Assembly: GCA_019828565.1 (NCBI GenBank) | Contig: JAHDYR010000033.1 | Span: 62,001 to 126,000, forward strand | Direction: 5' to 3' | DNA from: Carpediemonas membranifera | Lineage: Eukaryota > Fornicata | DNA length: 64,000 nucleotides | Part shown: positions 29,176 to 38,973 of the stretch, piece by piece | Layout: the number at the start of each line of letters is the position of its first letter | Numbering within the stretch: position 1 is the first letter of the stretch | Notes under the pieces: model-generated | What the model saw: only the letters and a program-made list of their open reading frames with translations | Databases searched by the model: none | What the model was told of the DNA's origin: nothing | Translations under genes and position numbers: made by a program

Positions 29176-30936
29176 ATGTCGTTACGCGTCCCAAGCTTCT
29201 CAAAGAGTACGGGGAACTCTCTACGGGGCTCAATGCGCGGCTCTATGCGCGGTTCAGCGCGAGGATCCGCTGTTGCACAGAGCGGTATCTCGATGGCGAG
29301 CACCAGAGCCGGCGACGGCACTGGGAAGAACAAAGAAGTCACTGTAATCAAGGATTTATCAACTCGCAGTGCCTTCTTCCGCCAGCAGCTTGTTGAGGAA
29401 TTTCGCATCAGCGATCAGTTCGAATGGAACTCCAAAGATGCCCCCGTATACTCCACAAGGGACCTGATGCTGGACCCAGAGCAGTATCACACCATCCTCC
29501 GAGACGCTCCTACCCAGCTTGTGAAGTTCAAGCACTTTAAGCGCCAAAAGCACACCGAGGAGTTCGACAAGCGCCTCACGCGGGTCCGCAACATCTACCA
29601 CATGCCAGTTGGTGTCTGGGCGGCCTGGCTGACGAACACCCGAGTGTTCCGGTGGTGGTACATGTTCCTCGTCATTGTCTCGTCGCTCCTCGTCGTCCTC
29701 CAGTCTGAGCTGGACTCCTCAGTTTATTATCTCGTCCAGGACGGCATCCGGATCCTGGACTACCTCATTGTAGCCCTATTCTTCTTTGAAATCGGGTTGA
29801 AGTGGTGCGACTCGTTTTCGGCATACTGGAAGGACGGCTGGAACGTCTTCGACTTCCTGGTGACCGTCATCGCCCTCCCCGACATCCTTCTCTACTTCAG
29901 TACCCTGCAGTTCGCCGACTCGTCCTACGTCATGCAGGTCATCGGCGTCATCAGGCTGGTGCGGACCATCCGGCCGCTTCGTATGGTCGGCCGGTTCTCG
30001 TTCTTGCGAATCATCATGCAGACAATCATCCGGGCCACGGTCAACCTGCTATTTATCGTTGTTCTGCTATTTATCCTTATGTATATCATGGCTATTTTCG
30101 GTATCAACCTCTTCTCTGATTACACCAACAGCAACCGGTCAGATCTGATCTACCAGTATCAGTTTGAATCTTTATACGAGGCCGTTGTCACAATGTTCCA
30201 GATCATGACATTTGACCACTGGTTGGCCCTATACATGGATATCAAGAAGGTGGTCCCCACATATGTGGTCATCCCTTACTTCATGCTCTGGATTTGGGTC
30301 GGCGCGCTAATATTCCGTAACATCTTTGTCGGCATCATGGTCAACCACTTTCAGAACATCAAGCGCGAGCTCCAGGTCCAGGCAGACATTGTCAAGAAGG
30401 CACGGCGGATCCAGAAGCTTCAGCGGCAGCTCAAGCGACGGAAGATGGCCAAGGACAAGGAGCGGCACGAGGGGCAGCAGGACGGGCCGGCCAACGACCA
30501 GGCCATTGCCCCAGAGCGTGCCGACGGGGCGAGCTCGGCCACGGGCCATGAGAGCGACACGGCCGTGTCATCTCTGGGCAACCGGGCCATGTCCAACCTG
30601 TCCGACGAGACGCTCTCCGTCGCCAACTCGGGCCACAGTCGCCGCATATCGGACCTGTCGTCGGCTGTGGGGTCAGACGCCAGCAAGGCCCGGGTCGAGG
30701 TGATTCAGAGCGACCCGACCGCCGAGGTCACGGGCGCCGAGCTCCGACAGCAGCTTGACAACCTTGGGGCCCGCCGGCCTGACACGACATGGCCGCGGGA
30801 CACGCTGTTCCGGTACCTGCGGGCGATGGATAACCTCATGGAGAACCAGCGGGAGTTCCAGGAGCTTGAGCTGCTGTGCGCCATGGCACTACACCAGCTG
30901 CATGACACGGCGACGTTTGCGAGAGGTGGTATTTGA
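29176..30936 (+). CDS. CATSPER2: CatSper2-type flagellar cation channel subunit
   Basis: The 586-aa protein has a single six-transmembrane voltage-gated domain. S4 carries spaced arginines (VIRLVRTIRPLRMVGRFSFL, about 258-278). The pore loop has the T-x-D-x-W filter of CatSper (FQIMTFDHWLALY, about 340-352), closest to CatSper2 (FTLDHWY). Two blocks are CatSper2-specific: IFRNIFVGIMVNHFQNIKRE after S6, and the C-terminal WPRDTLFRYLRAMDNLMENQ, matching WPRDSLFRYFELLEKLQ of the human protein. The N terminus has an RGSMRGSMRGSARGS repeat. CatSper is a heterotetrameric calcium channel of flagella that controls beating. The open frame reaches further upstream (to 28963), but ATG 29176 follows the promoter motif and starts the Ser/Arg-rich tail. 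Partner subunits are not in the window. Confidence 0.88.
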   Translation: MSLRVPSFSKSTGNSLRGSMRGSMRGSARGSAVAQSGISMASTRAGDGTGKNKEVTVIKDLSTRSAFFRQQLVEEFRISDQFEWNSKDAPVYSTRDLMLDPEQYHTILRDAPTQLVKFKHFKRQKHTEEFDKRLTRVRNIYHMPVGVWAAWLTNTRVFRWWYMFLVIVSSLLVVLQSELDSSVYYLVQDGIRILDYLIVALFFFEIGLKWCDSFSAYWKDGWNVFDFLVTVIALPDILLYFSTLQFADSSYVMQVIGVIRLVRTIRPLRMVGRFSFLRIIMQTIIRATVNLLFIVVLLFILMYIMAIFGINLFSDYTNSNRSDLIYQYQFESLYEAVVTMFQIMTFDHWLALYMDIKKVVPTYVVIPYFMLWIWVGALIFRNIFVGIMVNHFQNIKRELQVQADIVKKARRIQKLQRQLKRRKMAKDKERHEGQQDGPANDQAIAPERADGASSATGHESDTAVSSLGNRAMSNLSDETLSVANSGHSRRISDLSSAVGSDASKARVEVIQSDPTAEVTGAELRQQLDNLGARRPDTTWPRDTLFRYLRAMDNLMENQREFQELELLCAMALHQLHDTATFARGGI

Positions 30937-31267
30937 ACGACTGGCTGCTTGACGGTGGCTATATCTGACAATTTATAAAGGAGCGTGCTGCTTTGTTGAG
31001 GGGTCCGACAACTGATCATGACGACATTCCAGTTTTTGCCGTAGGAACCGTTCTACATGACCAGCCAAGATGATTACTGCTGCGGCAACCCCAAGCGGAG
31101 CCTGAAAGAAAGAAGAAATAACTTTACTGTGCTTGGTATCTGACCCCGGTTACTTTGGGCTGCTTTCCCATTCCAAGCGGAGCCTGGGTTTGGCTCTCAC
31201 TGCTCCGCAGTTTAGTGTAGCGAGAGTATACCCGTTTGCCTCATTTCGAAAAGGATTCCGTGTAAAC
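30937..31267. other. Intergenic between CatSper2 and the interrupted gene
   Basis: No gene. GCAGTTTAGTG at about 31209 may be the promoter motif of the next ORF. Confidence 0.45.
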
Positions 31268-31353
31268 ATGAAGAGTAACCATGGAGAAGACACTCAGTCT
31301 ATTTCGAAGCTACTTGAAGAAATAGAGCGGCTCCGAACAAAGAACACTGACCG
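31268..31353 (+). pseudogene. 5' end of a gene interrupted by the LINE
   Basis: ATG 31268 opens a frame MKSNHGEDTQSISKLLEEIE then RLRTKNTD, coiled-coil-like, with a promoter-like GCAGTTTAG 50-60 bp upstream. At about 31353 the sequence switches abruptly to the C-rich 3' end of the minus-strand LINE. No continuation is recognised to the right of the LINE at 43.6 kb, so the rest of the gene is lost or unidentified. Confidence 0.35.
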
Positions 31354-31699
31354 GGGGGGCTGCAGGCGTACCGTGCAGTGGGTCCCCATCTACCGTCCGA
31401 TGCTGTCCGTGGGTGCGCCCCTCCCAAGTTGTGTCAGTCCCTGGGGTGGCTATGTGTCCCTTGGGCTCACAGGGTTTCTCTACCGGGTACCATTTCTTAG
31501 GTCATAACTCCACTTTCTTTTTGTCAGAATGGTCTGGTCGCAACCTTGGCTGAGCCAGCGATGTCCCAGGGGTATTCTCCATTTCCGTCCGTGCTTCCCC
31601 TCCAGTGTAGTGCACCTACCTGTACTGTAAGTTTCCTTGCCTACTGGGTAGGGTCCTCCGTGGTGTCCCCCGCAAGTAGGGTGTCTTGTCCATGTGTCC

Positions 31700-32647
31700 G
31701 ATCTAGTCCAGTCCTATCTGTTCGCCTACTTTCCCCAGTCCTTTCATGCCTTCCTCCAGTCCCTTCCAGATTTCATCCTTGTTCCAGGCCATCATGATGT
31801 GGAGCTCCAGGATGGGTCTGTCCTTATACCATCCGAACCCGGCCCTCCGTCTAAGCCTGCTCCCACTTGTTTCCCTCCTGGCTCTTTCTAGGAGAGCTGG
31901 CCATCTCGGGCCTCTGTCCACTGCTGGGCATTCACATATGATATGCGATGCCGATCCCAGTCTGCTGTCCTCTGTCCACTTCCTGATCTTGTCCTCTCTC
32001 GCCTGTCCGGTGATATGGTTGTCCAGGATGTCCTGGAGAACTTCTACTTCCGAGTTCAGTGTACAGAGCGGGCACAGTTTTCCTTATGCTCACCTTGAGC
32101 TCCTCGTCCACTGCTAGGTCCGCTATGCTCCTGTATACTCCCTCCTTGTTTGACGATGGCGACGGGCTGACGTTGCTGACCATTACCACCTTCCTCGTCC
32201 ACTCCCCCCTCGTCTCTCCTTTTGTGATATTCCGTTTGGTTTGGGGTTTCCCCATGAGGACCTTTCCTGCATTCCTTGCTCCGAGCCTTTCTATGAGGCT
32301 CTCTGCTGTCCGACTTTTGACTCTTTTTGCCAGTTTGATCCATGCGTTCCTCTTGGCTAGGTCCAGTTTGGCTCCTAGAGTCCCCGGTGTCCCGTATTTG
32401 ACTAGTCTCCTTGACTGTCTCGCGAGGTTCCCCAGTACTGTATCTCCGTCCCAGTTAATCCGTCTCGGACTTATTGGCATGTCGATGTCCTCTTCACTTG
32501 CCTCAGGAAAATCCTGGCTGCGAGTAGTCCCATCTCTCCCTCAAAGTCCATCCATCCGTTTAGGGCTCTTGCCGCTGAGCCTCCTCCTGGGCCCGCTCCT
32601 GAGAGAATGCCCATCCAATCTGTCCATATTTTCCTGCCCCCCGGGAC
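31700..32647 (-). pseudogene. LINE C-terminal coding region, frameshifted
   Basis: Minus-strand frames read VPGGRKIWTDWMGILSG (the continuation of the RT frame across the Gypsy-A insertion), then after a shift WDGDTVLGNLARQSRRLVKY, LAKRNAWIKLAKRVKSRTAE and a basic stretch, then WKGLEEGMKGLGKVGEQIG. This corresponds to the region after the LINE RT thumb. No RNase H or zinc-finger motif is certain. At least two frame changes are present. Confidence 0.5.
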
Positions 32648-32651
32648 TTGG

Positions 32652-32704
32652 TGTGGCGTAAACGACGGGTATTCGAGAATTCGTTTTAATCAGGTGATGC
32701 GTCA
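32652..32704 (-). repeat. Gypsy-A 3' LTR (53 bp)
   Basis: Identical over 53 bp to 41781-41833. The minus strand starts TGACGCATCACC and ends CGCCACA. It contains the pol stop (ASPD then TAA). Confidence 0.92.
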
Positions 32705-34717
32705 CTGCCCTCCCTGAGCAGCTCGGGGTGAGCGGCTAAGAACTTCTTGGCGGCGGGAGTGTGGCGGACGGCGTCGATGGGCTCCCAGGACAGCTCGGAG
32801 CTACCGAGCCACTTGACGCGCAGGAAGCCGGGCTTGGACTTGACGATCCGTTCAACGTACCATTCCTCTTGGTCTGTAGCGGCGAAGTAGGCGAGCTCGC
32901 CCTCAGAGAGGTCGGACTTGAGCGGAATGAGGTGGGACAGGTGGACTGTGCGTCGCGGTTCGTTGGCGAGGAGCGGTACGACGACTGCCGTGAACGGGTT
33001 GACCTCAATGACCTTGAACGGTCCGGTGTGGCCGTGGAGCTTGCTTTCAGCGTGGTTCTTGCGCAAGACGTAATCACCGGGCTTGACTGGAACCGACTGC
33101 GTCTCTGCCCTCCCCTCACGAGTCTTGGACTGGCGTTTGTGAGCCTTGCGGCAGAGCTTGGCCAGGAGCGCGTCCATGACGGTGAGGTATTCGGCGACAG
33201 AGGTAAGCGGGGTCTCGTCCTCGGCGTTGTTGTCTGGCTGGGGTATCTGCCGGTCGGCAGCGTGTGCCGTAGAGTAGCTCGAACGGGGTGAACCCCGTCG
33301 CGCTGTGAACCGTGCTGTTGATTATCCACGCGACATATGGCAGTAGGGTCGTGGACCATGCGTCGAAGGAGTTAAATGCCAGCGCTAGGGTACGTAGGTG
33401 GCGCTTGATTTCGCGATTGACGCGTTCGACGTGACCGTTCGACTGCGGATGGAAAGGCGTGGTCCGGTGGTGTGTGACCGATAAGCGCTCGGTTAGAGCG
33501 GTGATGATACGGTTGGCGTATTCCGGGCCTCCGTCTGTGTGCAGGATGGCCGGGATGCCGTGGCGGCAGATAGACGCCCAGATAGCGGCGGCAGCCGCGT
33601 CTGCATTGTTCGAGGGGGCTGGCACGAGCTCAGTAAAGTGCGTGAATGTGTCAGTAATCACGACGACATACCGGTTGCCGGCCGAGTCCTCTGAGATGGG
33701 GCCGAGCGTGTCGACGGCTACGCGTTCGAATGGTGTGCTGCTCGGGGTCGCGCCCATCTTCAGCTTGATGAAGTTCGCCAGACGGGTCTTCTGACAGATC
33801 AAACAGGCGTTGATCAGGTCGGATACGGTGTGTTCGAGCTGTGGCCAGCCGTAACCCAAGTCACGCACGGCCTGAGTGGTCTTCTTGACGCCCAAGTGCA
33901 GCCGGTGGGCCTCGGCTAGGACGTCGCGACGCGCGTCGGCGGGTACGAATGTGCGACCGTGATACTTGACGACACCGTTGACGATGGTGTGCTTGGAGGG
34001 TCTCTCGTCAGCGTGCTCCTTCTGAGAGGCGAGCACTCTCGACTCTAGCGTGTTAGCCGTGACCTCGGCGATCTCTGCGGGGCGGGTCTGGAAAGGGAAA
34101 CGGCTTAAGAAGTCGGCCGTGACGTTGGACTCGCCCGGGACGTGGTGGATCTTGAGTCTGAACTCCAAGAACGACAGTAGCCATCGGCGATGCTTCCGAT
34201 TGTGAGCGGCCATGCGGTGGAGTGCCATCAGATTCTTATGGTCGGTGAACACGGTCAGATCGGGGTGGCCCAGGAAGAGAGAGTACATGTCAGGACGTGT
34301 CAGACAGTATATCAGAGCATACATCTCCTGGTCGTAGGTGCTCCATCTTTGTTGAACGTCCGAGAACGCCTTGGAGAAGTAGGCGACGACTCTCCAGTCT
34401 GTGGGCGTTTGCTGTTGTAGCAGTATGCCGCCTAGGCCGAGGAGACTAGCGTCCGTCTCGAGGCGCCAGGGTTTGGAGAGGTCTGGTATGGCGAGTGACT
34501 CCTCAGAGGCGAGCTGTGTCAGAACAGCCGCGATAGCCTCTTGGTGTGCTGAAGTCCACACGACCTTGGCGTCCTTGCGGAGGAGGCCATTGATGGGCGC
34601 TAGGATGCGCTGGCAGTCAGGGATAAAATCTGCCACGTAGTTGATGTGGCCGAGGATCTGACGTACCTCGTGCGTGGTCGTCGGGCGTGGGAGGCTCTTG
34701 ATCGTGTCAATGCGTGA
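32686..34717 (-). pseudogene. Gypsy-A RNase H, integrase and chromodomain
   Basis: On the minus strand: RT connection (EVRQILGHINYVADFIPDCQ), RNase H (WRLETDASLLGLGGILLQQQ, FTDHKNLMALHRM), integrase zinc domain (HRLHLGVKKTTQAV...CLICQKTR), integrase core with D (VDTLGPISE), D (HTDGGPEYANR) and E (SNGHVERVNREI). After a frame change near 33270 comes a GPY-like stretch (GPFKVIEVNP), then a chromodomain (EWYVERIVKSKPGFLRVKWL, SELSWEPIDAV). Chromodomains steer insertion to particular chromatin. The frame change makes this copy probably inactive or misassembled. The first part was separated from the RT by Gypsy-B. Confidence 0.85.
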
Positions 34718-34721
34718 GGGC

Positions 34722-34846
34722 TGTGGCAGTGTGCCAATCAAATAAAATATTTGATTGGCGATTCGATCCGCCATTCCGGTCGACACTGTTGTGTCGACTT
34801 CTCTTTGACTAAAGCACCAAGTTGTTTTTCCGTCCTCTCGAGCACA
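34722..34846 (+). repeat. Gypsy-B 5' LTR (125 bp)
   Basis: Starts TGTGGCAGTGTGCC, ends CGAGCACA, and contains an AT-rich palindrome-like ATCAAATAAAATATTTGAT likely to include the promoter. Confidence 0.95.
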
Positions 34847-34856
34847 GTATTAATAC
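34847..34856 (+). promoter_or_regulatory. Palindrome at the Gypsy-B primer-binding position
   Basis: GTATTAATAC, perfect and directly abutting the LTR. No match to a tRNA 3' end (a TGG-type primer site) is seen here. Confidence 0.6.
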
Positions 34857-34864
34857 TCTCCATC

Positions 34865-36799
34865 ATGGTGTTGCCTACTCCCATAGAGCAGCCCAGTATC
34901 CCCTTGGCCGGTCTTTCCGCCGACTCCTGGCGGGCCGCCAAGCGCTCATTCAGAAAGTTCCAGGTATACTACCCCGAGGCCAAGATCTCCCTGTTTTTAG
35001 ACGACGACCTCTACAACGCCCTCGAGCTCCAGTTCGATGCCGATCTGGACACGCTCACTGACGAAGAGGTGGGTCACCTCATCGAGCGTCTGATCGCTCC
35101 AAGAGACCTACTCTCACTCAAGGAACGTCTCGATAAGATTGTCTGTGCCGTGGACGCAACGCACAAGAAGTCTAGAATCGTTCTAGTCCGAGACTATATC
35201 CACCGCTTCAACGAGGTTTTTAACCTGCACACCGTACTACAACGTGATGACGACAACGACTCCGACTCCGAATCCGACAGCAGCTCCGACAGCGACTACG
35301 AAGAAGCAGCCATCGTCCCTGTAAGGCACGTCGACGGTGATGCCCCTGATGACGACGATCCCGATCCTCAATCCCCCTCAGGCTTTCTGAAAGACTGTAT
35401 GAGGATCTTCACCGACAACCTACGTCCGAAGCCCTTCAAGGAGGTCATGAAGTTCAAGAAGGCTGAACGCAAGCCCACCGCCATGGATGATCTCCAGCGC
35501 CTTGCCCTCCGCGTTGCCAAACGCGACGACAACGCCCGCGAGGAGGCTCTCCGCTACGGCTACTACGCCCAGAGCTCCACTCCAGCCAACAATAACGGCA
35601 ACACCGGGCCCTCGGGCGACAACACCCGGCAGCCGGCACGCCCCTGTCGCCACTGTCAGGGCAACCACTTTGACCGAGATTGCCCCTCTCGTCAGTCACG
35701 TGGTCCCCAGACACAGGTCAACTTCGCGAAAAGCCGCGGAGCCGACGCCCTTAAGGTGCCCGCCTCATGCGGCACGTCCCACTTCCAAGCCATCATTGAC
35801 ACGGGCGCAGCAATCTCATGCACGAGTGATCGTTACGCAAAGATATGGCAGCTCCCCCGCACCAGCATCGACCACTCTACGCCAGCGGCTGACGACGTCG
35901 TCCTCCCAGTGTTCTCGGTGTCCGGATCAAGGCTACAGTCAGCCCTTGCAGACTACCGCTCGGGCTGGCAGTCAGTCCAAATACCCTCGGACGAGCTCCG
36001 CTCTCGCGTCGTGCCACTTCTGCGAGAGTTCTCAGACATCTTCGAGCCGCTCGGTCCTGAACCGGCCAACGTTCCCCCCATGGTCTTGCACGTCAAGGAC
36101 GATACCCTCGTGCAGATTAAGCCGCGCCGCCTCTCGCCTGATAACAGGAAGAAGACGAAGGAGATCGTAGCGGAGCTCGCCCAGAATGGCATCGTCACTC
36201 CCTCCAAAGGCCCTTTCGCCTCACCTATCGTCCTCGTCAAGCAGAAAGACAAGACACGCATGTGCGTCGACTACTCGGAGCTGAACAAGCACCTCGTGGA
36301 GGATCACTTCCCGCTACCTAACATCAGAGAGTTTCTGATGTCCATGCGCGGCGCGAAGTGGTTCGCTGCTCTTGACCTCGTCAAGGGATATCACCAGCTT
36401 CCCCTCCACGAAGATTCACAAGCCCTCTCCGCCTTTGTCACGCCAGACGACTACCTACAGTACACCCGCGTCCCGTTCGGCCTTGCCTCGGCGCCCTCGT
36501 ACTTCCAGCGTACCATCCAGGCTGTCATAGCACCCGCCATTGCCACCGGCCGCTGCAAGGCGTACCTCGACGACATCCTCGAGGCCGCCCACTCAGATGA
36601 CACGTTCATCGACGACCTGCGCACCATATTCATGGCCTTGCGGGAGCATAACCTCAAGCTCTCGCCCGCAAAATGCGTCATCGGCGCCTCCGAGGTCAGA
36701 TCGGTCGGCTTTATCGTCGACCGAAATGGCATACATGTCGACCCCGACCGCATCCAGGCCATCGTCAGCCTCAGGCCCCCCGGGACCAGTCTGAGTTGA
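34865..36799 (+). CDS. Gypsy-B Gag, protease and reverse transcriptase
   Basis: ATG 34865 begins MVLPTPIEQPSIPLAGLSAD. Gag is helical, with an acidic Ser/Asp run, then a CCHC knuckle (CRHCQGNHFDRDC, about residue 258), a protease start (AIIDTGAAISCTSDRYA, about 306), and an RT with ELNKHLVEDHFPLPN, FAALDLVKGYHQLPL and the catalytic YLDDI (about 603). Protease sequence between DTGA and RT is short, suggesting an internal deletion. The frame ends at 36799 because of a base change in the C6G3 run near 36780; the true pol continues in the next frame. Confidence 0.9.
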   Translation: MVLPTPIEQPSIPLAGLSADSWRAAKRSFRKFQVYYPEAKISLFLDDDLYNALELQFDADLDTLTDEEVGHLIERLIAPRDLLSLKERLDKIVCAVDATHKKSRIVLVRDYIHRFNEVFNLHTVLQRDDDNDSDSESDSSSDSDYEEAAIVPVRHVDGDAPDDDDPDPQSPSGFLKDCMRIFTDNLRPKPFKEVMKFKKAERKPTAMDDLQRLALRVAKRDDNAREEALRYGYYAQSSTPANNNGNTGPSGDNTRQPARPCRHCQGNHFDRDCPSRQSRGPQTQVNFAKSRGADALKVPASCGTSHFQAIIDTGAAISCTSDRYAKIWQLPRTSIDHSTPAADDVVLPVFSVSGSRLQSALADYRSGWQSVQIPSDELRSRVVPLLREFSDIFEPLGPEPANVPPMVLHVKDDTLVQIKPRRLSPDNRKKTKEIVAELAQNGIVTPSKGPFASPIVLVKQKDKTRMCVDYSELNKHLVEDHFPLPNIREFLMSMRGAKWFAALDLVKGYHQLPLHEDSQALSAFVTPDDYLQYTRVPFGLASAPSYFQRTIQAVIAPAIATGRCKAYLDDILEAAHSDDTFIDDLRTIFMALREHNLKLSPAKCVIGASEVRSVGFIVDRNGIHVDPDRIQAIVSLRPPGTSLS

Positions 36800-38616
36800 A
36801 GTCAATCCTCGGAAAGATCAACTACATCGCACAGTTCCTGCCTGACGCCACCAAGTCACTCGCCACACTCAACCGGTCACTCAGAGCCGGCGAGTTCGTC
36901 TTCGGCGAGGAACAACTGACTGCTTTTGACGACATCAAGTCCCAGTTGGCGCTTCACATCAGCCTAACATACCCAGACCTCGATAGACCCTGGCACATTT
37001 ACACCGACGCTTCATCACTTGGCGAAGGAGGCGTGCTAATACAAGATGAGGAGGACGGTACTCGCTCAATTCTGGCCTGTTTCCAGAAGACCTACGACAA
37101 GACCATGTCGAATTGGTCAACATACGAACAAGAGTTGCATGCCGTGATCTCTGTCCTCACCAACAAGGTCTTCGAACCCCTCTTCCAGATCAAGTCTGAC
37201 CTACATGTCCACACCGACCATAGCAACCTCGTCCAACTCAGACGGAAGGCCCCGACTGTCAAAAAGCTTCTCCGCTGGGCCCTACGACTATCCGAGTTTC
37301 GCTTCACCATTCAGCACGTCCGTGGCGTCGACAACGTCATTGCAGACGTCCTCTCCCGGATCCTCCCCGACGCGCCTGTAGTCAACGCTGTCGTCCAAGA
37401 GCCTCACTTCGACAAGTTCTCCGCCGTCCACAATGACGCGGTCGGACACTTCGGCGTCGACGAGTGCATTCGCCGTGTCAAAGCCGCCAAGACCACGTGG
37501 CCTGGCATGTACAAAGACATCAGACGCTGGATCAAGGCCTGCCCCCACTGCCAGCTGCATGCCCCTGCCAGAGAGTGCCCCATCGCGTATCACCCATCCT
37601 CCTCGGACGCTCCTTTCCACAGAGTTCAGGTCGACACTCTTGGGCCCCTACCCACCACGCCGTCGGGAAACTCCTACATCATCTCGATCGTGGACACCTT
37701 CTCCAGGTACATCAGACTGTTCCCAGCCACGTCCACTGACGCCCTCGCGGCCGCTCGCGCACTTTATGCTTACTGCGGTGCCTACGGCGTACCTCGCGAG
37801 ATCCAGTCCGACAACGGCTCGCAGTTCACAGCGAAGCTAATAGATGAGCTTACATGCGCACTCTCGTTGAATCACCGCTTTTCCGCCCCTTACAGCCCAC
37901 AGTCCAACGGCATTGTGGAAAGGTACAACTTCGAGATCGAAAAGATCATCAAGCCCGCTACGATGCAACCCTGGGACGAACATCTGCCCTCTGTCGAGCT
38001 TATCCTCAATTCCAAGCAGGTTTCGTCCACCAAGGCCTCTCCTCTGGACATCCTCTTCCCATTCACCGAAGGGAAGGCCGATCCTTCGCGCCTAAAGGCC
38101 GCCCGCGAAGCCCTCGCTCGCTACGCCGCCAAGAAGGCTGCAATTCCCACCAATGTGCCCCCCACGCACGAGCCCGGCTCTCTCGTACTCCTCCTTCGCC
38201 CGAAGTCCGCCAAGATCGAGGCAAACTGGCGCGGTCCGTTCAGATATCTGCGCCGCGGTGACCACACGTCGTCGTCGATCATCCAACACATCACGACCGA
38301 TAAGACCATGGAAGTTTCCGACCGCCGCATCAAGGCCTGGACTGGCTCCACGGACCTCGACGAGCTCAAGACCCTAGTCGCCGAGCAAGAGGGGGAGTAC
38401 GCCGTAGACCACATCGTCTCGGCCCGTCGTCCAGCCAGATCGAAGACCATATACCTCCTAGTCCACTGGGCCGGGTGCGAGTCAGCAGAGGATTCGGAGG
38501 TCACGCTCAACGCTGAGACAGCCCAGATGGCCGCTCTCGACGACTTTCTCAACGTCAGCCCTTCATGGAGACAGCCAGTCGAGGCCGCCTGCCGCCGCAA
38601 TGGCTGGCAACTCTAA
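36780..38616 (+). CDS. Gypsy-B RNase H, integrase and chromodomain-like end
   Basis: Continues from the RT after a +1/-2 frame change at 36777-36785 (DQSELKSILGKINYIAQFLP). RNase H: WHIYTDASSLGEGGVLIQ and HTDHSNLVQL. Integrase: H-x-G...CPHCQLH, then VDTLGPLPTTPS, QSDNGSQFTA and SNGIVERYNFE (D, D, E). The end holds a chromodomain-like EYAVDHIVSARRPARSKTIY then LLVHWAGCE. The frame change falls in a homopolymer, so a sequencing indel is as likely as a real defect. Confidence 0.88.
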
Positions 38617-38844
38617 GCTACTGTCAAGGCAGGACATTGGTTCAGCGTCCTGCCCAAACAAATAAACGATCCGTGCTAGTACAAGTTGTCTCTACTCTCC
38701 CACCCGTCAGAGCCTTGAGGGAAGGTGTGCCCGGCCAAGATGTCCGCCCGTGTCCTGCTGCAGGACCCGCTGTGCGCCTGTCGCCAGGCGGAAATGAGCT
38801 TTGACCGCTCTTGAAGGTCTCGGGCTCCGCCTCTGGGGAGGTAG
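38617..38844 (+). other. Gypsy-B 3' untranslated region
   Basis: 228 bp between the pol stop and the 3' LTR, ending in the polypurine tract CTGGGGAGGTAG. Confidence 0.7.
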
Positions 38845-38969
38845 TGTGGCAGTGTGCCAATCAAATAAAATATTTGATTGGCGATTCGATCCGCCATTCC
38901 GGTCGACACTGTTGTGTCGACTTCTCTTTGACTAAAGCACCAAGTTGTTTTTCCGTCCTCTCGAGCACA
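38845..38969 (+). repeat. Gypsy-B 3' LTR (125 bp)
   Basis: Reads as identical to 34722-34846; followed by the target duplication GGGC. Confidence 0.95.
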
Positions 38970-38973
38970 GGGC

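Larger units (their letters stand above)
34722..38969 (+). mobile_element. Gypsy-B, complete Ty3/Gypsy element nested in Gypsy-A
   Basis: A 4,248-bp plus-strand element with 125-bp LTRs that read as identical, and a 4-bp target duplication GGGC (34718-34721, 38970-38973). It interrupts the Gypsy-A pol between RT and RNase H. Immediately after the 5' LTR is the palindrome GTATTAATAC; the polypurine tract CTGGGGAGGTAG precedes the 3' LTR. Identical LTRs suggest a recent insertion, yet one frame change is present in pol. Confidence 0.95.

Noticed and set aside
38676-38973. Continuation of the Gypsy-A pol frame past the Gypsy-B LTR
   Set aside because: The open frame passes through the inserted LTR and 3' UTR; it is read-through, not Gypsy-A protein.
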